The notes under the pieces were generated by a model. It was given only the letters and a program-made list of their open reading frames with translations. It was not told where the DNA came from and made no database searches. Of a DNA stretch of 64,000 bases, positions 1 to 10,900 are shown piece after piece. A program made the translations under genes and the position numbers. Source of the stretch: Verrucosispora sioxanthis (GTDB lineage: Bacteria > Actinomycetota > Actinomycetes > Mycobacteriales > Micromonosporaceae). Within the stretch, counting starts at the first letter, position 1, and every line of letters starts with the position of its first letter. The stretch spans positions 186,001 to 250,000 of the forward strand of contig NZ_SAIY01000010.1 of the NCBI RefSeq assembly GCF_010560025.1, written 5' to 3'.

Positions 1-1407
1 CAGGGTACGGCCGACGGTGCGGTGTTCGACCGGTTCACTGCCGATGGCAGACCGACCCATGGCACTTTGCCGGGTGCGGGCGGAGGTGCGCCGCAGCAGG
101 TCGATATCTCGTATGGCCGTGACGGTTCCAGCACCTACCGGTTTGCCGATGGCACGACGGTCGAGCGTGACGCCGATGGCGATGTGGTGCGGATGACCAC
201 CTCAGAGGGTGCGGTCTTCGATCGATTCAACGGCGATGGCGCGCCAACCCACGGCACGGTGAATGGCCAGTCGGTGAGCATCGCCTACCAGCCTGATGGT
301 GGCAGTGTCTGGACGTTTGGGGATGGCACTGTTGTCGAGCGTGATGCGGGTGGGGTGGTTGTTCGGCAGGAGACGCCGGATGGTGCGGTGTTCGATGTTT
401 TTGATGGTGAGGGTCGTCCGACGCATGGGGTGGTCGGGGGGCAGTCGGTTGGCATCGCGTACGCGGACGATGGCAGCAGCATCTGGACGTACGACGGAGA
501 CGGGACCAGGGTCTACCGCACCCCCGACGGCAACGTCACCAAACAGGTCATGGCTGACGGGACGACGTACGACAGGTTCGACGCCGACGGACGCCCGACC
601 CATGGCATGGTTCCGGCCCGTGACGGCCAGCCGGCGCAGGAGTTCTCGACCGTCTACGCGCCGGACGGTTCGAGCACCTGGAAGTACGGTGATGGCGCGG
701 TTGTCCAGCGCAACGGCGCCGGTGACGTCGTCGCGATGCAGTCTGGTGGATGGACGTTCAACACGTTCGACGACCAGGGCCGGCCGACCGCGGGCAAGGA
801 GGACGGCACCGGTACCACGGTGGCGGTCGTTTACGCGAATGATGGCAGCAGCGTCTGGACGTACAACGATGGCACGATCGTCACCCGCGACCCCGACGGT
901 GACGTCGCCACCATGCAGTCGAACGGCTGGACGTACGACGAGTTCGATGGTCAGGGCCGGCCGATCCACGGCTTCGACGGCAACGGCAACACCGTCGACA
1001 TCAGATACAGGTCCGACGGGATCATCGAGTCGAGGTTCGGTGACGGCACAGTGGTCGGTACCGACCGGGACGGCCGGCCAGTCTATCAAATCGTCGACGG
1101 GGAGTACGCGGAGTTCGCCGTCGAGATCCCGAAGCTCGGCGAGGCGATCAAGACGATCACGCGCGAGCGTGACGTGATCGAGGGCGACCTGAGGCTCATC
1201 AGGATGTGGTTCGAGGAAATGATCGGCATCGTCTGGGTGAGCCCGTCGGGAGCCAAATACCAGGAACTCGCCAGAGACATCAACAAGCTGGCGGACGACA
1301 CCAAGGGGCTGCTCGATGACGCGATCCTGGCGATGCAAAAGTCGTACGACAACTACGTCGGTGCCGAGGGCACGAACACCGGCAACCTGACCAACACCAA
1401 GAATTGA
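1..1407 (+). CDS. Repeat-rich protein with C-terminal WXG-like domain (5' partial)
   Basis: The frame is open from base 1, so the gene starts upstream and only its last 468 codons are visible. About six imperfect repeats of 55-65 residues fill roughly residues 5-360. Each has a [VF]FDxF(D/N)xxGRPTHG core followed by a YxxDGSSxW strand and a DGTxVxRDxxGDV strand, resembling the beta-hairpins of YD/RHS shells. The last 100 residues are helical and WXG100-like, with a central W-x-S-P-S-G turn and a terminal YDNYVGAE segment that echoes the YVDAEEAN end of the next gene. It is followed by two WXG100 genes, so it is probably a type VII secretion substrate or scaffold. No toxin domain is visible in this part. 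The function is inferred from architecture and neighbours. Confidence 0.7.
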   Translation, partial: QGTADGAVFDRFTADGRPTHGTLPGAGGGAPQQVDISYGRDGSSTYRFADGTTVERDADGDVVRMTTSEGAVFDRFNGDGAPTHGTVNGQSVSIAYQPDGGSVWTFGDGTVVERDAGGVVVRQETPDGAVFDVFDGEGRPTHGVVGGQSVGIAYADDGSSIWTYDGDGTRVYRTPDGNVTKQVMADGTTYDRFDADGRPTHGMVPARDGQPAQEFSTVYAPDGSSTWKYGDGAVVQRNGAGDVVAMQSGGWTFNTFDDQGRPTAGKEDGTGTTVAVVYANDGSSVWTYNDGTIVTRDPDGDVATMQSNGWTYDEFDGQGRPIHGFDGNGNTVDIRYRSDGIIESRFGDGTVVGTDRDGRPVYQIVDGEYAEFAVEIPKLGEAIKTITRERDVIEGDLRLIRMWFEEMIGIVWVSPSGAKYQELARDINKLADDTKGLLDDAILAMQKSYDNYVGAEGTNTGNLTNTKN

Positions 1408-1571
1408 ACGCTTTCCAACCGGGTCGGGTAAGAGTTTGTGGGCCGACGCCGGTCCGTGCCGCCTCGGCCACGTCGGAGGTGGTTCAATGCGGATGTCCCC
1501 CAAAGAGGAGTCTCGCATCGGGGCGGTGGACACCGGGACCATGACAGGGACGAGTCGAGGGAGGAACGGCG

Positions 1572-1892
1572 ATGGACCACATTCTCGTAACACCGGAGAT
1601 GATCTCCGATGCGGCGGCGAGCTGTGACAACACCGCGACGCACATCGACGGTGAGCTGGCGGCGCTGCGGTCCTACGTGGTGAACCTCCAGGCGATCTGG
1701 CACGGCGTCGCGTCGGACCAGTTCAACATGCTGATGCACGACTTCGACGTCTTCGGCAAGATGCTGCACAGCTCACTCACGGACATCGCATCCGGCCTGC
1801 GTGGCAACTTCGTCAACTACGTCGACGCCGAGGAGGCCAACATCGCCAGTCTGGTCGCGGTCAACGGCGACATCCCCGGCGCCCGGCTCTAG
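1572..1892 (+). CDS. WXG100 family (EsxA/EsxB-like) protein
   Basis: This is a 106-residue helical-hairpin protein of typical WXG100 size. Its central turn is W-H-G near residue 43 instead of W-x-G with a small middle residue. The second helix ends in FVNYVDAEEANI, resembling the YxxxD/E secretion signal of ESX substrates. A GGAGG ribosome site precedes the ATG. It lies 24 bp ahead of a second WXG100 gene, the usual arrangement for secreted heterodimers, and behind a large repeat protein with its own WXG-like tail. It is probably exported by a type VII system whose core genes are outside the window. The family assignment is firm; the partner is inferred. Confidence 0.85.
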   Translation: MDHILVTPEMISDAAASCDNTATHIDGELAALRSYVVNLQAIWHGVASDQFNMLMHDFDVFGKMLHSSLTDIASGLRGNFVNYVDAEEANIASLVAVNGDIPGARL

Positions 1893-1916
1893 CGGAATCA
1901 GGATCAGGAGCGAACC

Positions 1917-2228
1917 ATGGCAGACCCCACCACGAGCAATCTGCGTGTTCCCGCAGAACTTGAGATCGCTGGCCAGCAGCTCAACACGAAGGCGACCGAG
2001 ATCGTCGGCCAGTTGGAGGCGCTCATCGCCAAGCTGGCGCCCCTGCAGGACACCTGGGAGGGCCCTGCGCAGTCCTACTACCAGGGACTACAGAACCAGT
2101 GGAACATCGCGGCGGACGGACTTTTCGGTCCGACCGGTGTACTCGGGCAGATCGCCGCAGCGATGAACGTGTCGTGGAACAACTACGCCGACGGCGAGTG
2201 GGCGAACGTTCGTACCTGGAAGAGTTGA
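1917..2228 (+). CDS. WXG100 family (EsxA/EsxB-like) protein
   Basis: This is a 103-residue WXG100 protein with a W-E-G turn near residue 48 between two predicted amphipathic helices, and a tryptophan-rich C-terminus containing NNYADGEWANV. An AGGAG ribosome site lies about 8 bases before the ATG. It sits 24 bp after another WXG100 gene and just before a strong stem-loop, matching the esx pair layout in which the small abundant substrates form one transcript segment. It likely pairs with the upstream WXG protein for type VII export. It could instead act as a chaperone for the larger downstream proteins. Confidence 0.87.
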   Translation: MADPTTSNLRVPAELEIAGQQLNTKATEIVGQLEALIAKLAPLQDTWEGPAQSYYQGLQNQWNIAADGLFGPTGVLGQIAAAMNVSWNNYADGEWANVRTWKS

Positions 2229-2241
2229 GCACAACCCCCGA

Positions 2242-2271
2242 GAAGCCGCCGCCGGATCCGGCGGCGGCTTC
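2242..2271 (+). terminator. Perfect 13-bp stem-loop after the WXG100 pair
   Basis: GAAGCCGCCGCCG pairs with CGGCGGCGGCTTC around a GATC loop, 13 bp after the stop of the second WXG100 gene. No T-run follows. It may be an intrinsic terminator, a processing site, or a stabiliser that keeps esx mRNA more abundant than the downstream large genes. Confidence 0.65.
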
Positions 2272-2354
2272 CGCACGTCCCCCTTCGGGGACCTGGCAGG
2301 TGATCCCGCATCCCATGGGAGCGTGTCGTGAACCCCTGCCGAAGGAGTAACGCG

Positions 2355-2669
2355 ATGGCGTCCAACGATCTGAACCAAATGCTGGAGCGGGCGCGGATGG
2401 TCACGGAGCAGATGGCGGACATGCGGGACCGGCTCACCGCCAGTGAGGTCGTCGGCACCTCCCACGACGGCACGGTGGCTGTGACCATGACCGCGGACGC
2501 CGAGTTCCGCGACGTCCGACTCGACCCGGAACTGCTGGAACGCGCCCGCCCCGAGGAGGTCGAGGATCTCGTGCTGGAGGCCCTCAAGGACGCCGGTGCG
2601 CAACTGCGCCAGATGACCGAGCAGCGGATGGGGCAGCTGACCGAGGCGCTGTCAGCTTTCGGCCGGTAG
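2355..2669 (+). CDS. YbaB/EbfC-family nucleoid-associated-like protein
   Basis: This 104-residue protein has the YbaB/EbfC layout. An N-terminal helix (NQMLERARMVTEQMADMRDRL) is followed by a short sheet (residues about 33-55, with HDGTVAVTMTADAEFRDVRLDPEL) and a long C-terminal helix. The start is the ATG at 2355, which has GAAGGAG 8 bases upstream; an earlier in-frame ATG lacks this support. YbaB-like proteins are often encoded inside actinobacterial ESX clusters (EspL-like), where they may stabilise or chaperone partner proteins rather than bind DNA. It lies 19 bp before the 736-residue modular gene, so co-transcription is likely. Confidence 0.8.
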   Translation: MASNDLNQMLERARMVTEQMADMRDRLTASEVVGTSHDGTVAVTMTADAEFRDVRLDPELLERARPEEVEDLVLEALKDAGAQLRQMTEQRMGQLTEALSAFGR

Positions 2670-2688
2670 CGGATAGGGGAGAACCGGC

Positions 2689-4899
2689 ATGGGAGTGCTC
2701 GAAGACTGTCTCGAATTCCTGACCATGGCGGGTCAGGGCAAGGTTGTGCTGCGGACCGGCTCGGCAGCGGCACCGCTGGACGCCGGCCTCACCAGCCTGA
2801 TCGAGACGACGGTCACCTCAGGCGACGTGTCGGTCTTCCTGCCTATGGACCAGGCAGGCGCGGCCGGGCTGCGTGCCTACCTACGCGGCCTCGTCGACAA
2901 GGGTGTGGACGCGGTGGTCGCGCTGATCGACCCGGGCGCCACCACGCTGGTCACCGACCCGGAGAAGCTGCTGGCCGTGCAGCGCGACCTCGGCGTGGCG
3001 CTGCATGCACCGGTCGATGCCGTCGCGCCGGGCCTGCTACCGGAGGACCGGCTGTTCCCGGTCGGTGTGAACGGGCTGAAGGCTTCGGCGGACGCGGTGC
3101 CGGCGAGCTACCGGCTGCTGCCGGAGGGCCAGGCGGTCCAACGGGCCGCCCTCAGCGACCTCAAAACCTCACAGGTGCCGGCGTCGATCGAGCGGTTGAG
3201 AGGGTGGCTGACCGGCAGCCCCGCACGGGCCGGCTCCTGGCCGGGTGACCATTCCGCGGTGGCGGCCGTCCATCACGCGCTGTACGACACCCTGCCCGGT
3301 GGTGAGGTCGACAAGCTGCTCTCCTCGCCCCGCCCGGTCTCGCTCGGCACCCTTCAGGAACTCCTACGGGGCCGGCTCGCCTCTCTGGACCCCGGCACGG
3401 TGTGGTCCGAGTTCTCCGCGGGGCGCGCAGCCGCGGCACTGATCCATGGCTGGCCGGACGGAGACGCCAACCCGCGTGCCTTCTGGCTCGTCCGTGATCC
3501 GGGTGACGGACGGATGTACTGGGCGGACCCCTTGGCACATGGGGAGTTGCTGCCTGCGGATCTGGACGGCGCGCACGATGAACGCGCCGCGATCCTGGAA
3601 CGGCAGAAGTCCACGGCTCTGCTGGTCGACGCATCCGGCAACCCGTACGTCCCGACCGCCGGAACCGCCGTCGAGGCCGTGCCGCTGGTGTCGATGCACG
3701 CCCGGCCGCACGGGCAGTCGCTGCTGGTCGGTGCCTGGCCGCAGGCCGCAAGATCCACCATCCGCAAGCAGATCCTCGATGTCGTTTTCGGCTTCGACAG
3801 CCCGGTCATCGCCGTGGACGTGCGTCGGGGTCAACCCCTCGACGGCCGCTCCACCATGGACGGTGAGCTAAAGGCGGCATTGAACGAGTCACTGAAGCGC
3901 GCCACCGGTGCCCCGGTCGTGGTCGCGACGGAGTACAACGACGACCTGATGTGGTTGGTCCGCAACCAGTACGGCGGGGCGACGGTGGTGCCCAGCACGG
4001 GCAATCTCGGCGGCCTCGAAGGCTGGGATGTGCACGGCCAGGGTCTGCCGGAGCGCTATTCGGTGCTCTCCGCCGACGTGCTCGTTCACGCGGGGCGGCA
4101 AGCGTCCCGGACCGCGGTGGTGCCGGCACCCCAGGTGCTGCGCGAATTCATCGCATCGCCGAGCTGGCCGGAGGCCGAGCAGTACTTCCGGGCGAACCGG
4201 GCCGAGCTGCTGACGCCCGAGTCGATCACCGCGGTGCGGGCGCTCGTCGATCAGTACCACGCCCGTGCCTCGACGCTCGGTCCGGACGGTCGCGCACACG
4301 AGGATCACCCGTTCTTCGTCCCCGACCGTGCGTTGCCGGCGTTCGGCGTCCTGCTGGAGGTGGCGTCGCGTACGGCCAACGATCCTCGCACCGAGCCGGT
4401 CACCCCGAATGATCCCTCGCTGCTCGCCGACCGGGTGCCGTACACGGCGCTCGCTGACGAGTCTCTGTTCTTCGGCTACCTCAGCAACCGGCCGGTTCCC
4501 GGATCGGCGGGCGGTTTCCAGGACGGCCTGCTGTGGCTGCGCCAGCTGATTGGGGCGATGTTCGCCGAGCCCATAACCGGGGTCGGCCCGGCTGCCGTCG
4601 TGGACACGCTGGCCGCTAAAGGCGAGCTGGAGGGGGAACGCGCCGCGCGCAACCCGGGCTCGCCCGAGTTCTTCCGCGCGCACGCCACCGTCGCCGCCGC
4701 GCTCCTGCAGACCATCGACCCGGTTCGTTGGGGCGGCAGTGTCTCACCACATGCCCAGATCACGGCGATCGACTGCCTGACGGGCGAGGACCGCGTCGCC
4801 TGGCACTACATCATCAAGCAGGAAGTGCAGCCGATCGTGCCGCCGCCTACGCAGAACGAGCTGAGACTCCTCATCGAGGACATCGCCACCTGCTACTGA
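2689..4899 (+). CDS. Large modular protein of the type VII region, unknown function
   Basis: This is a 736-residue soluble protein without signal peptide or membrane segment. I recognise no family with confidence. Around residues 250-310 it has a WPDGDANPRAFWLV ... MYWADP segment resembling the 'HA-xx-V ... V-x-D' strands of papain-fold toxin or deamidase domains, ending in ALLVDASGN. A similar segment ending in MLLVDGNGS occurs in the next gene (residues about 350-440). I do not see a Cys/His catalytic pair. Two Rossmann-like alpha/beta stretches (about 40-110 and 350-440) also have counterparts there. A GGGGAG ribosome site precedes the ATG. It probably shares ancestry, and perhaps function, with the 2534-residue protein 45 bp downstream. 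Confidence 0.6.
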   Translation: MGVLEDCLEFLTMAGQGKVVLRTGSAAAPLDAGLTSLIETTVTSGDVSVFLPMDQAGAAGLRAYLRGLVDKGVDAVVALIDPGATTLVTDPEKLLAVQRDLGVALHAPVDAVAPGLLPEDRLFPVGVNGLKASADAVPASYRLLPEGQAVQRAALSDLKTSQVPASIERLRGWLTGSPARAGSWPGDHSAVAAVHHALYDTLPGGEVDKLLSSPRPVSLGTLQELLRGRLASLDPGTVWSEFSAGRAAAALIHGWPDGDANPRAFWLVRDPGDGRMYWADPLAHGELLPADLDGAHDERAAILERQKSTALLVDASGNPYVPTAGTAVEAVPLVSMHARPHGQSLLVGAWPQAARSTIRKQILDVVFGFDSPVIAVDVRRGQPLDGRSTMDGELKAALNESLKRATGAPVVVATEYNDDLMWLVRNQYGGATVVPSTGNLGGLEGWDVHGQGLPERYSVLSADVLVHAGRQASRTAVVPAPQVLREFIASPSWPEAEQYFRANRAELLTPESITAVRALVDQYHARASTLGPDGRAHEDHPFFVPDRALPAFGVLLEVASRTANDPRTEPVTPNDPSLLADRVPYTALADESLFFGYLSNRPVPGSAGGFQDGLLWLRQLIGAMFAEPITGVGPAAVVDTLAAKGELEGERAARNPGSPEFFRAHATVAAALLQTIDPVRWGGSVSPHAQITAIDCLTGEDRVAWHYIIKQEVQPIVPPPTQNELRLLIEDIATCY

Positions 4900-4944
4900 C
4901 CCACGGTCCCGCACCCCGACGATTTTCTGGCAGGAGCACGCCTC

Positions 4945-7900
4945 ATGGCTGGCAAGATTCCGGCGATCTGTCTCGAAGGCTGGACCCCGGTCGCCTCGGG
5001 CTTGTACCTCAGTGTGGATCCCACCGCCAGCGTGCCTGCGCGGGTGCTCGAAACGCCCGCGCGGCCCGGCATCGTGCAGGTGCATGTGGGCGAGGGTTCG
5101 CTGGGCGCGACCCGCATCGTTGATGCCCTGTCCCGGGAGCACGTGGCGACGATCGCCCGTATGGTGCAGATCCTCGCACCGGAGCGAACGGGGTCGATCA
5201 CCCGCGCCGACGTGGGCTCGGGGCTCGGGCTCCCCGTCGACCTGCCCGGCCGCCTCGACCTTGTCGACCCTGCCGACCAGCGGGTCCTGCCGATCGACGA
5301 CGGTGGCAGGGTGACGGATCCCCGGTCCGCGACAGGCGTGCGGGTGCTACCGGAGAAGCATCTCGTCGACATCCTGGCGACGGCGGTCGCCAGGGGGGTC
5401 GTCCCGGCCTCCTACCCCCCGATGTCGGGGCAGGTCCGCTTCCACGGCCACGGCGTCGAGATCGGTCTGCCCGCCGTGGTGGTGGACGCGCGCCACGGCG
5501 GCCTGGCTGAGGTTCGTCCCACCGGGATGACGACCCCGGTGCGTAGCCTTGCCGCGCTGCTCGTCCACCTTGACACGTTGCGGCCGGGAGAGCGGGCCGT
5601 CATCGACGTGACCGCATCGGCCGGCGCGCGGGCGGCGACCTATCACGTGCTGGCCGACCCGGACGGGTTGGCCGTGCTCCGATTCTCCGCCGACACCGCC
5701 GCGTCCGCACGACTGCCCCAATTGTTCGACGCGATGACCATCACCATGCCGGGGCAGCTCGGTCGCTCGGCGGCGAGTCTGGCAACGATGGCCGCGCAAC
5801 TGCCGCTGGTCGATCTCGACGACCTCGCCGCGTGCGTCACGGGAATACGCAACCTCGCCCGCGACCTGTACGGCAGTGTCCGTACCGGGCAGTCCGCCGA
5901 CGACCTGGCCACCCTGCCCGGCAGACTGACCCGCTCCTCCGACCCGTTACCGGACCCGTTCGCCGCCGTCGCCGACGGGCAGTGGGGAGCCTTCGACTCG
6001 CTGTCGACCGTGTCGCAGGCGTTGCGCGGTGCTCCCGAGGGCACCCGGGGGGCAACGGTCTTCGCTCTGGTCGGACGCCCTGGCGCGATCGGTCACGCGG
6101 TGGCCTTCCGGCACACCGTCGACGGCCTGCGGGCCGTCGACTTTCGGGCAGGTGAGGCCGGCACGGTTCGTTCTCCGGAGACGGTTGCCGCCGAGCTGGC
6201 CGACGCGCGCATGCTGCTCGTGGACGGTAACGGATCGGTCACCGAGGTTGCGACCGCGGTGGAGTCGGCATCGGCGGTCCGTTCCCTGCTGGATGCCGGT
6301 GTCGCCGGCCCGGACGGTGCCCGCTATGCAGGTTTCTTCGACGGAAAGAAGCCTCGCCAGACCGACAAGAAGCCCTCGCTGACCTCGATTGTCGATGACA
6401 TCGACAAGATGGTTCGGCAGTCAACGTATTCGCATCGGCTTGGGCAATACGGGCGAACCTCGGAAGAGATGCGTCTACGGTACGCCCGCGACAAGCAAGC
6501 TGAACTCGAGTCGCAAACTCTCGCCCATCTCAGCCTGCAACTGTTCGACTCGATCAATTCCTTGCGGGAAAGGTACGACCGCGGCACCTCCAGGGATCTT
6601 GAGGTGCAAGGTATGCTCATCAACGGGCGACTGCTCTTCGCGACGAACTACAATACGTCCGTCGAGCTCATTGAGGACTCGATCCGGAAGGGAAGGGTCG
6701 GAAGTAGGTTCAAGGATGTGCTGGCGCTGAGGTCGAAGGATTTGAGACTCCCTTCGACTACCGATGCGAATGAATATCGTGGCCGCCTGGACAGGAGCGA
6801 CGACAAAATTGCTGCCGCCTTCGCAGGGTGGCGCGCATCTGCCACGGCGGCCGCTATGCGTGACAACCCAAAAATAATGTTCGCTGAGGCCGCTCAGATA
6901 GACAACAGGGCACTCAAATCGCTGCTCACTGATCCGCAGTACCGCGGCTCGGTCGCCATGCTCCGACACGGCGCGAGTGGTGATGATTCCTTACATGCCG
7001 AGCAAAAACTGTTGCTCGCGATTGACGCCGCGCACCTGCGACCGGATGATGTTCAGGGCCCTTTCGTCGTCATGGGAAAGTTCAGGCCGTGTCTTTGTTG
7101 TTGGGCTGCACTCAGCCATTATCGAGATAGCGGATTTCGCATCACCTTCAATCCGAACTTCGGAGTGTATTACAAGGAGTCCCTGAAGTCGCTCGCCAGA
7201 TACCTTCCTCACACGTTCCGTGAACCGACCGGAGCCGTCGGGTTTTACCCGCACCGGCTCATCAAATGGGCACTTGATCAGAGGATGAGCGTTGCCGCAC
7301 TTTCCCGGCAGCAACCGCCGCACGATGCCATCGACAACAACGGTCTAGAGGTAAATATCGATGCGCAAAACGCGCCGATTCGTGGCTATAACACGGCTTC
7401 AGACTCCGAAGTCGAATTTGAGGAGGATGGGCGTCCGTCGCGTGTTGCGAGAACCCTCGACCAGGCAAGCAACGAACTGCGTCACAGGACGCTGGGTGTA
7501 AACAAGGTGCAGCCGTTTGTTGCCAGGCCGCCACAGCGGGTGCTGCTCGACGAGGTCAGGGAGAGTGTGCGTCAAGCCTACGAGAGCGGCGATTCTGCTC
7601 GGTATGTCGCTGCGATGCAGGCGGCGCATGACAACGGGGCCAACTACGCTGAAATCGCGGAGGCGGCAGGCATCAGTGCCAGTCAGGCCAGCCGTTTGAT
7701 CAACGGCCGGACCGGCCACGAGAAGCGGGACGGCCGAACGACCGCCGTCACGAAGCGGGTTGCCTCGCGCAGCGGAAGGGTCGAGGCGTCCTCGGTAACG
7801 TCGACCAAGACTGGACGGAATTTCAACAAGCGTCCAGATCTTGACGATTTCGGTAAGGAGACACTGAGGCAGGCGCTCGCACAAGCGGGTTTGTACAGTA

Positions 7901-10900
7901 GCTGGGAAAACCAAGAAACACTTCAGCCGAGAAAGTTCCCGAACAGCTTCAGTGACACACTGAACTGGGCTCAACAGATATATGGCCGCACGAGTATCGC
8001 CGATTATCTGGGTGTGCCCCGAAAGACTCTGGCGAACCATCTCGACAAGCGCTTCGAGCAGCCCAACTGGAGTGCGACCAAGGCTGGATTCGGTGCCAGC
8101 CGACTCGACGATGTCGACGAAGATATGCCCGACGTGGACGGAAGCGTGGCCGAAAGTGTGGCGGACACGGACGGTGGCTATTCGTTCGCCTACGAGGACG
8201 TTGAGATGGCAGCTGATTCGACGTCCTACTTCGACGAAAACCTTGGACGGCAGGTGGCCCTTCCGCCGGATCCGCTGCAGTACAGCCAGCCGTCCATCGC
8301 CGGGTCGTCGTCGGGGACCTACACGCAAGGCGGTGCAACGTACAGCTCCCTTCCTCGGAACTACGACGACCCTGGTCAAGACACGGCGAACATGACTCAG
8401 ATCGCCACGGACGATCGGGATATGCCGATCTATGCCAACGCCAGCGGTCGGCAGTTCATCTATGATCCGCAGACTGGCTCCTACGTCTACTACGACGAAG
8501 ATTGGCAGAGCTATCCCTACGATCGGAACGACCCACGGGGCGCCGGGAAGGGCAGGCACCTCGCCGCACCCGCCACGCCACTGAAGCCGCTGACCGGTAA
8601 GGCCGTCACGACGCCGATGACGCATGCCGACGGTGCCGTGTTCGGCACGCCCGGCTCCCAACTCGTCCGTGACCTCGCGGCGCTGCGGCTGCCGGCAGGC
8701 ACCTTCGCCGTCCTGGGTGAGGGCTACCGGGCGGGCACCGGCGACACGGTCCGCGGCGGTATCCGCAGTGGTGTCGACACCTACGTCACCGCCGACGCTA
8801 TCAGCGCGCGGATCCCGTCCGGCACGGCGACGGCCGACATCATCGCCTGCGAGGTCGTCAGCACCGGTACGCTGCGGGACCTGTTCCGGCTACGGCCCGA
8901 GATGACCGTCGTCGGTGCGGACAGCGAGGTTTTCGTCGTGCCGGGGCCCGGCGGCTCCACCGTGCCTGCGAAGATCTTCACCGCCGAGACGGTCTGGGTC
9001 GGTGGCCGGCCCGGGCTGGTACAGACCCCCGCTAACCAGTTCCGGGCGTACCGCCCCGGCATGCTGCCCGACGCGGAACCCGAGGCGCTCGGCCACTTCC
9101 TGCCGGGCACGGGCGTACCGACCCCGGCGGAGATGGCGCGTGCGGTCGAGGCCGTCGGCGCTTTCGACCGGTTGCGAACGGGCGGTGCCCGGCACCTGGG
9201 CCCGGTGGATTCTCCAATGGACCGGATCGTGGGCGCTCTTACGGAGACCTCACTCGACGACCCGAAACCCGGCATCAAGCGGGCCCGGCCCCTCGCCGAC
9301 GTCGACAGCCTGTTCAACCACGAGATGCGCATGTTGCTGGAGCGCCAGATCGAGCAGGGCGAACAGCTTGAAAAGTCGCTGAAAAACCTGGGTAAGCAGG
9401 GCTACGTCACGTCAGCCCTGGGTGATCGCCTGCACGTGAAGAAGCATCTCCTCGAACTGCGGCGCGCGGTCCACCACCTGCACGGCGCGCTCGAAAGCAT
9501 TCCCGGGCCCCGCATCGGGGTCCAGGTCACCCCGGACCGGCAGGTGGCCAAGGTACGCGAGGCCGTCGAGGACTATGCGCAGGTCGCCGAGCACACTGCG
9601 AAACACATGCGCGAACTCGTCAGCGACGCCGCGGTGAAGGCCGCGGTGCGGGACGACAAGAGTCGGGCGCAGAAAGTCCTGGAACAGACGGTCGGGCTGT
9701 TCGAGGGCGCACTCGGATGGACTGCGGGCGTCTTCGTGCCCACCGGCCTGGCGGCTGCTCCGGCACTTGTCAGCCTCGGCGGCAAGGGCGCCGGAATGGC
9801 CGCCTTGACGGCGTTCGAGAAGTACCAGGCCAGCGAATTCCAGAAGCAGAACAGCAGCACGAAGGCGCTCCTGCTGGCCGACATCAAGCCGGATCTCATG
9901 GCGCGATCGATCGCGATCTCGTACGGCAAGGGCTTCGACCTCTTCATGGCCGCAGCCGGTGTCGGCGGCGCATACGTACCGGGATGGCCGGTAGTCTCCG
10001 CCGGTATCACGAAGATCTTCAAGGGCTACCTCGACGAGCGTGTCACGGTACTGACGAAACAGATCGCCGACATCAGGGCCAAGGCCGCCCAGCAGGGCAA
10101 AGGTTCGATTCAGGAGAAGGAGATCTATGTCAAGGTCGGCGAACGGCTCTGGCAGGATCTGTTCAAGGAGTTGAAGGCCAAGCTCACCGACGTCAACACG
10201 CTCCAGCAGGTCGTCAACGCTGCGAAGGGTGAGCCGGAACTAATCGGCCTGATCGGCCTCGGTAGCGACTTCGCCGTCCAGCTCGGCCTCGGCGTGGTGC
10301 TTACCCTCTTCCCGCCGAAGCCCGCCACGAGGATCGACGGTGAGAGCCTGCGCCAGGTCATTATGGACGTCATCGGAAACCGGAACCCGGCCGCCGCGAT
10401 CACGCCGTCGACCGTTCCGCACGTGGTTCCGGACGAGGCCGTTCCCGACACGGTGCCGCAGACCGACTCGCAGGGTCGGCAGATCCTCGGCTACAACGCC
10501 GCAAAGTCCGGGTCGGGGCCCTATGTCAAGATCAACCTGCACGGCACCCGGATCTGGGGCACCTTGACCGACGGGCGCTTCACGCCGGAGGAGCCCGACG
10601 CCGGCGCCTTCGTGCAGATGGAGAGGTGGCGGGACCGGGTGATCGGTGCCGACCATTACACCGAGACGGTGCGCGACCCTGCGACCGGCGACGTCGCCGA
10701 GGGTGTGCGAGTGGCCGGCACGTGGCACCGCCCGTGGGCGGATAAATATCATTTCCTGTTCGTCCATGACGAGGACGGGACGTGGGAGTGGGCGCGCGCC
10801 TTCTCACCGACCGGCCGGATGGACACTGACGAGTTCAATCTCAAGGCCGAGTTCGACCGCAACCCGCAATGGCTCAAGCCGTTCACGTTCGAGGCGCCGA

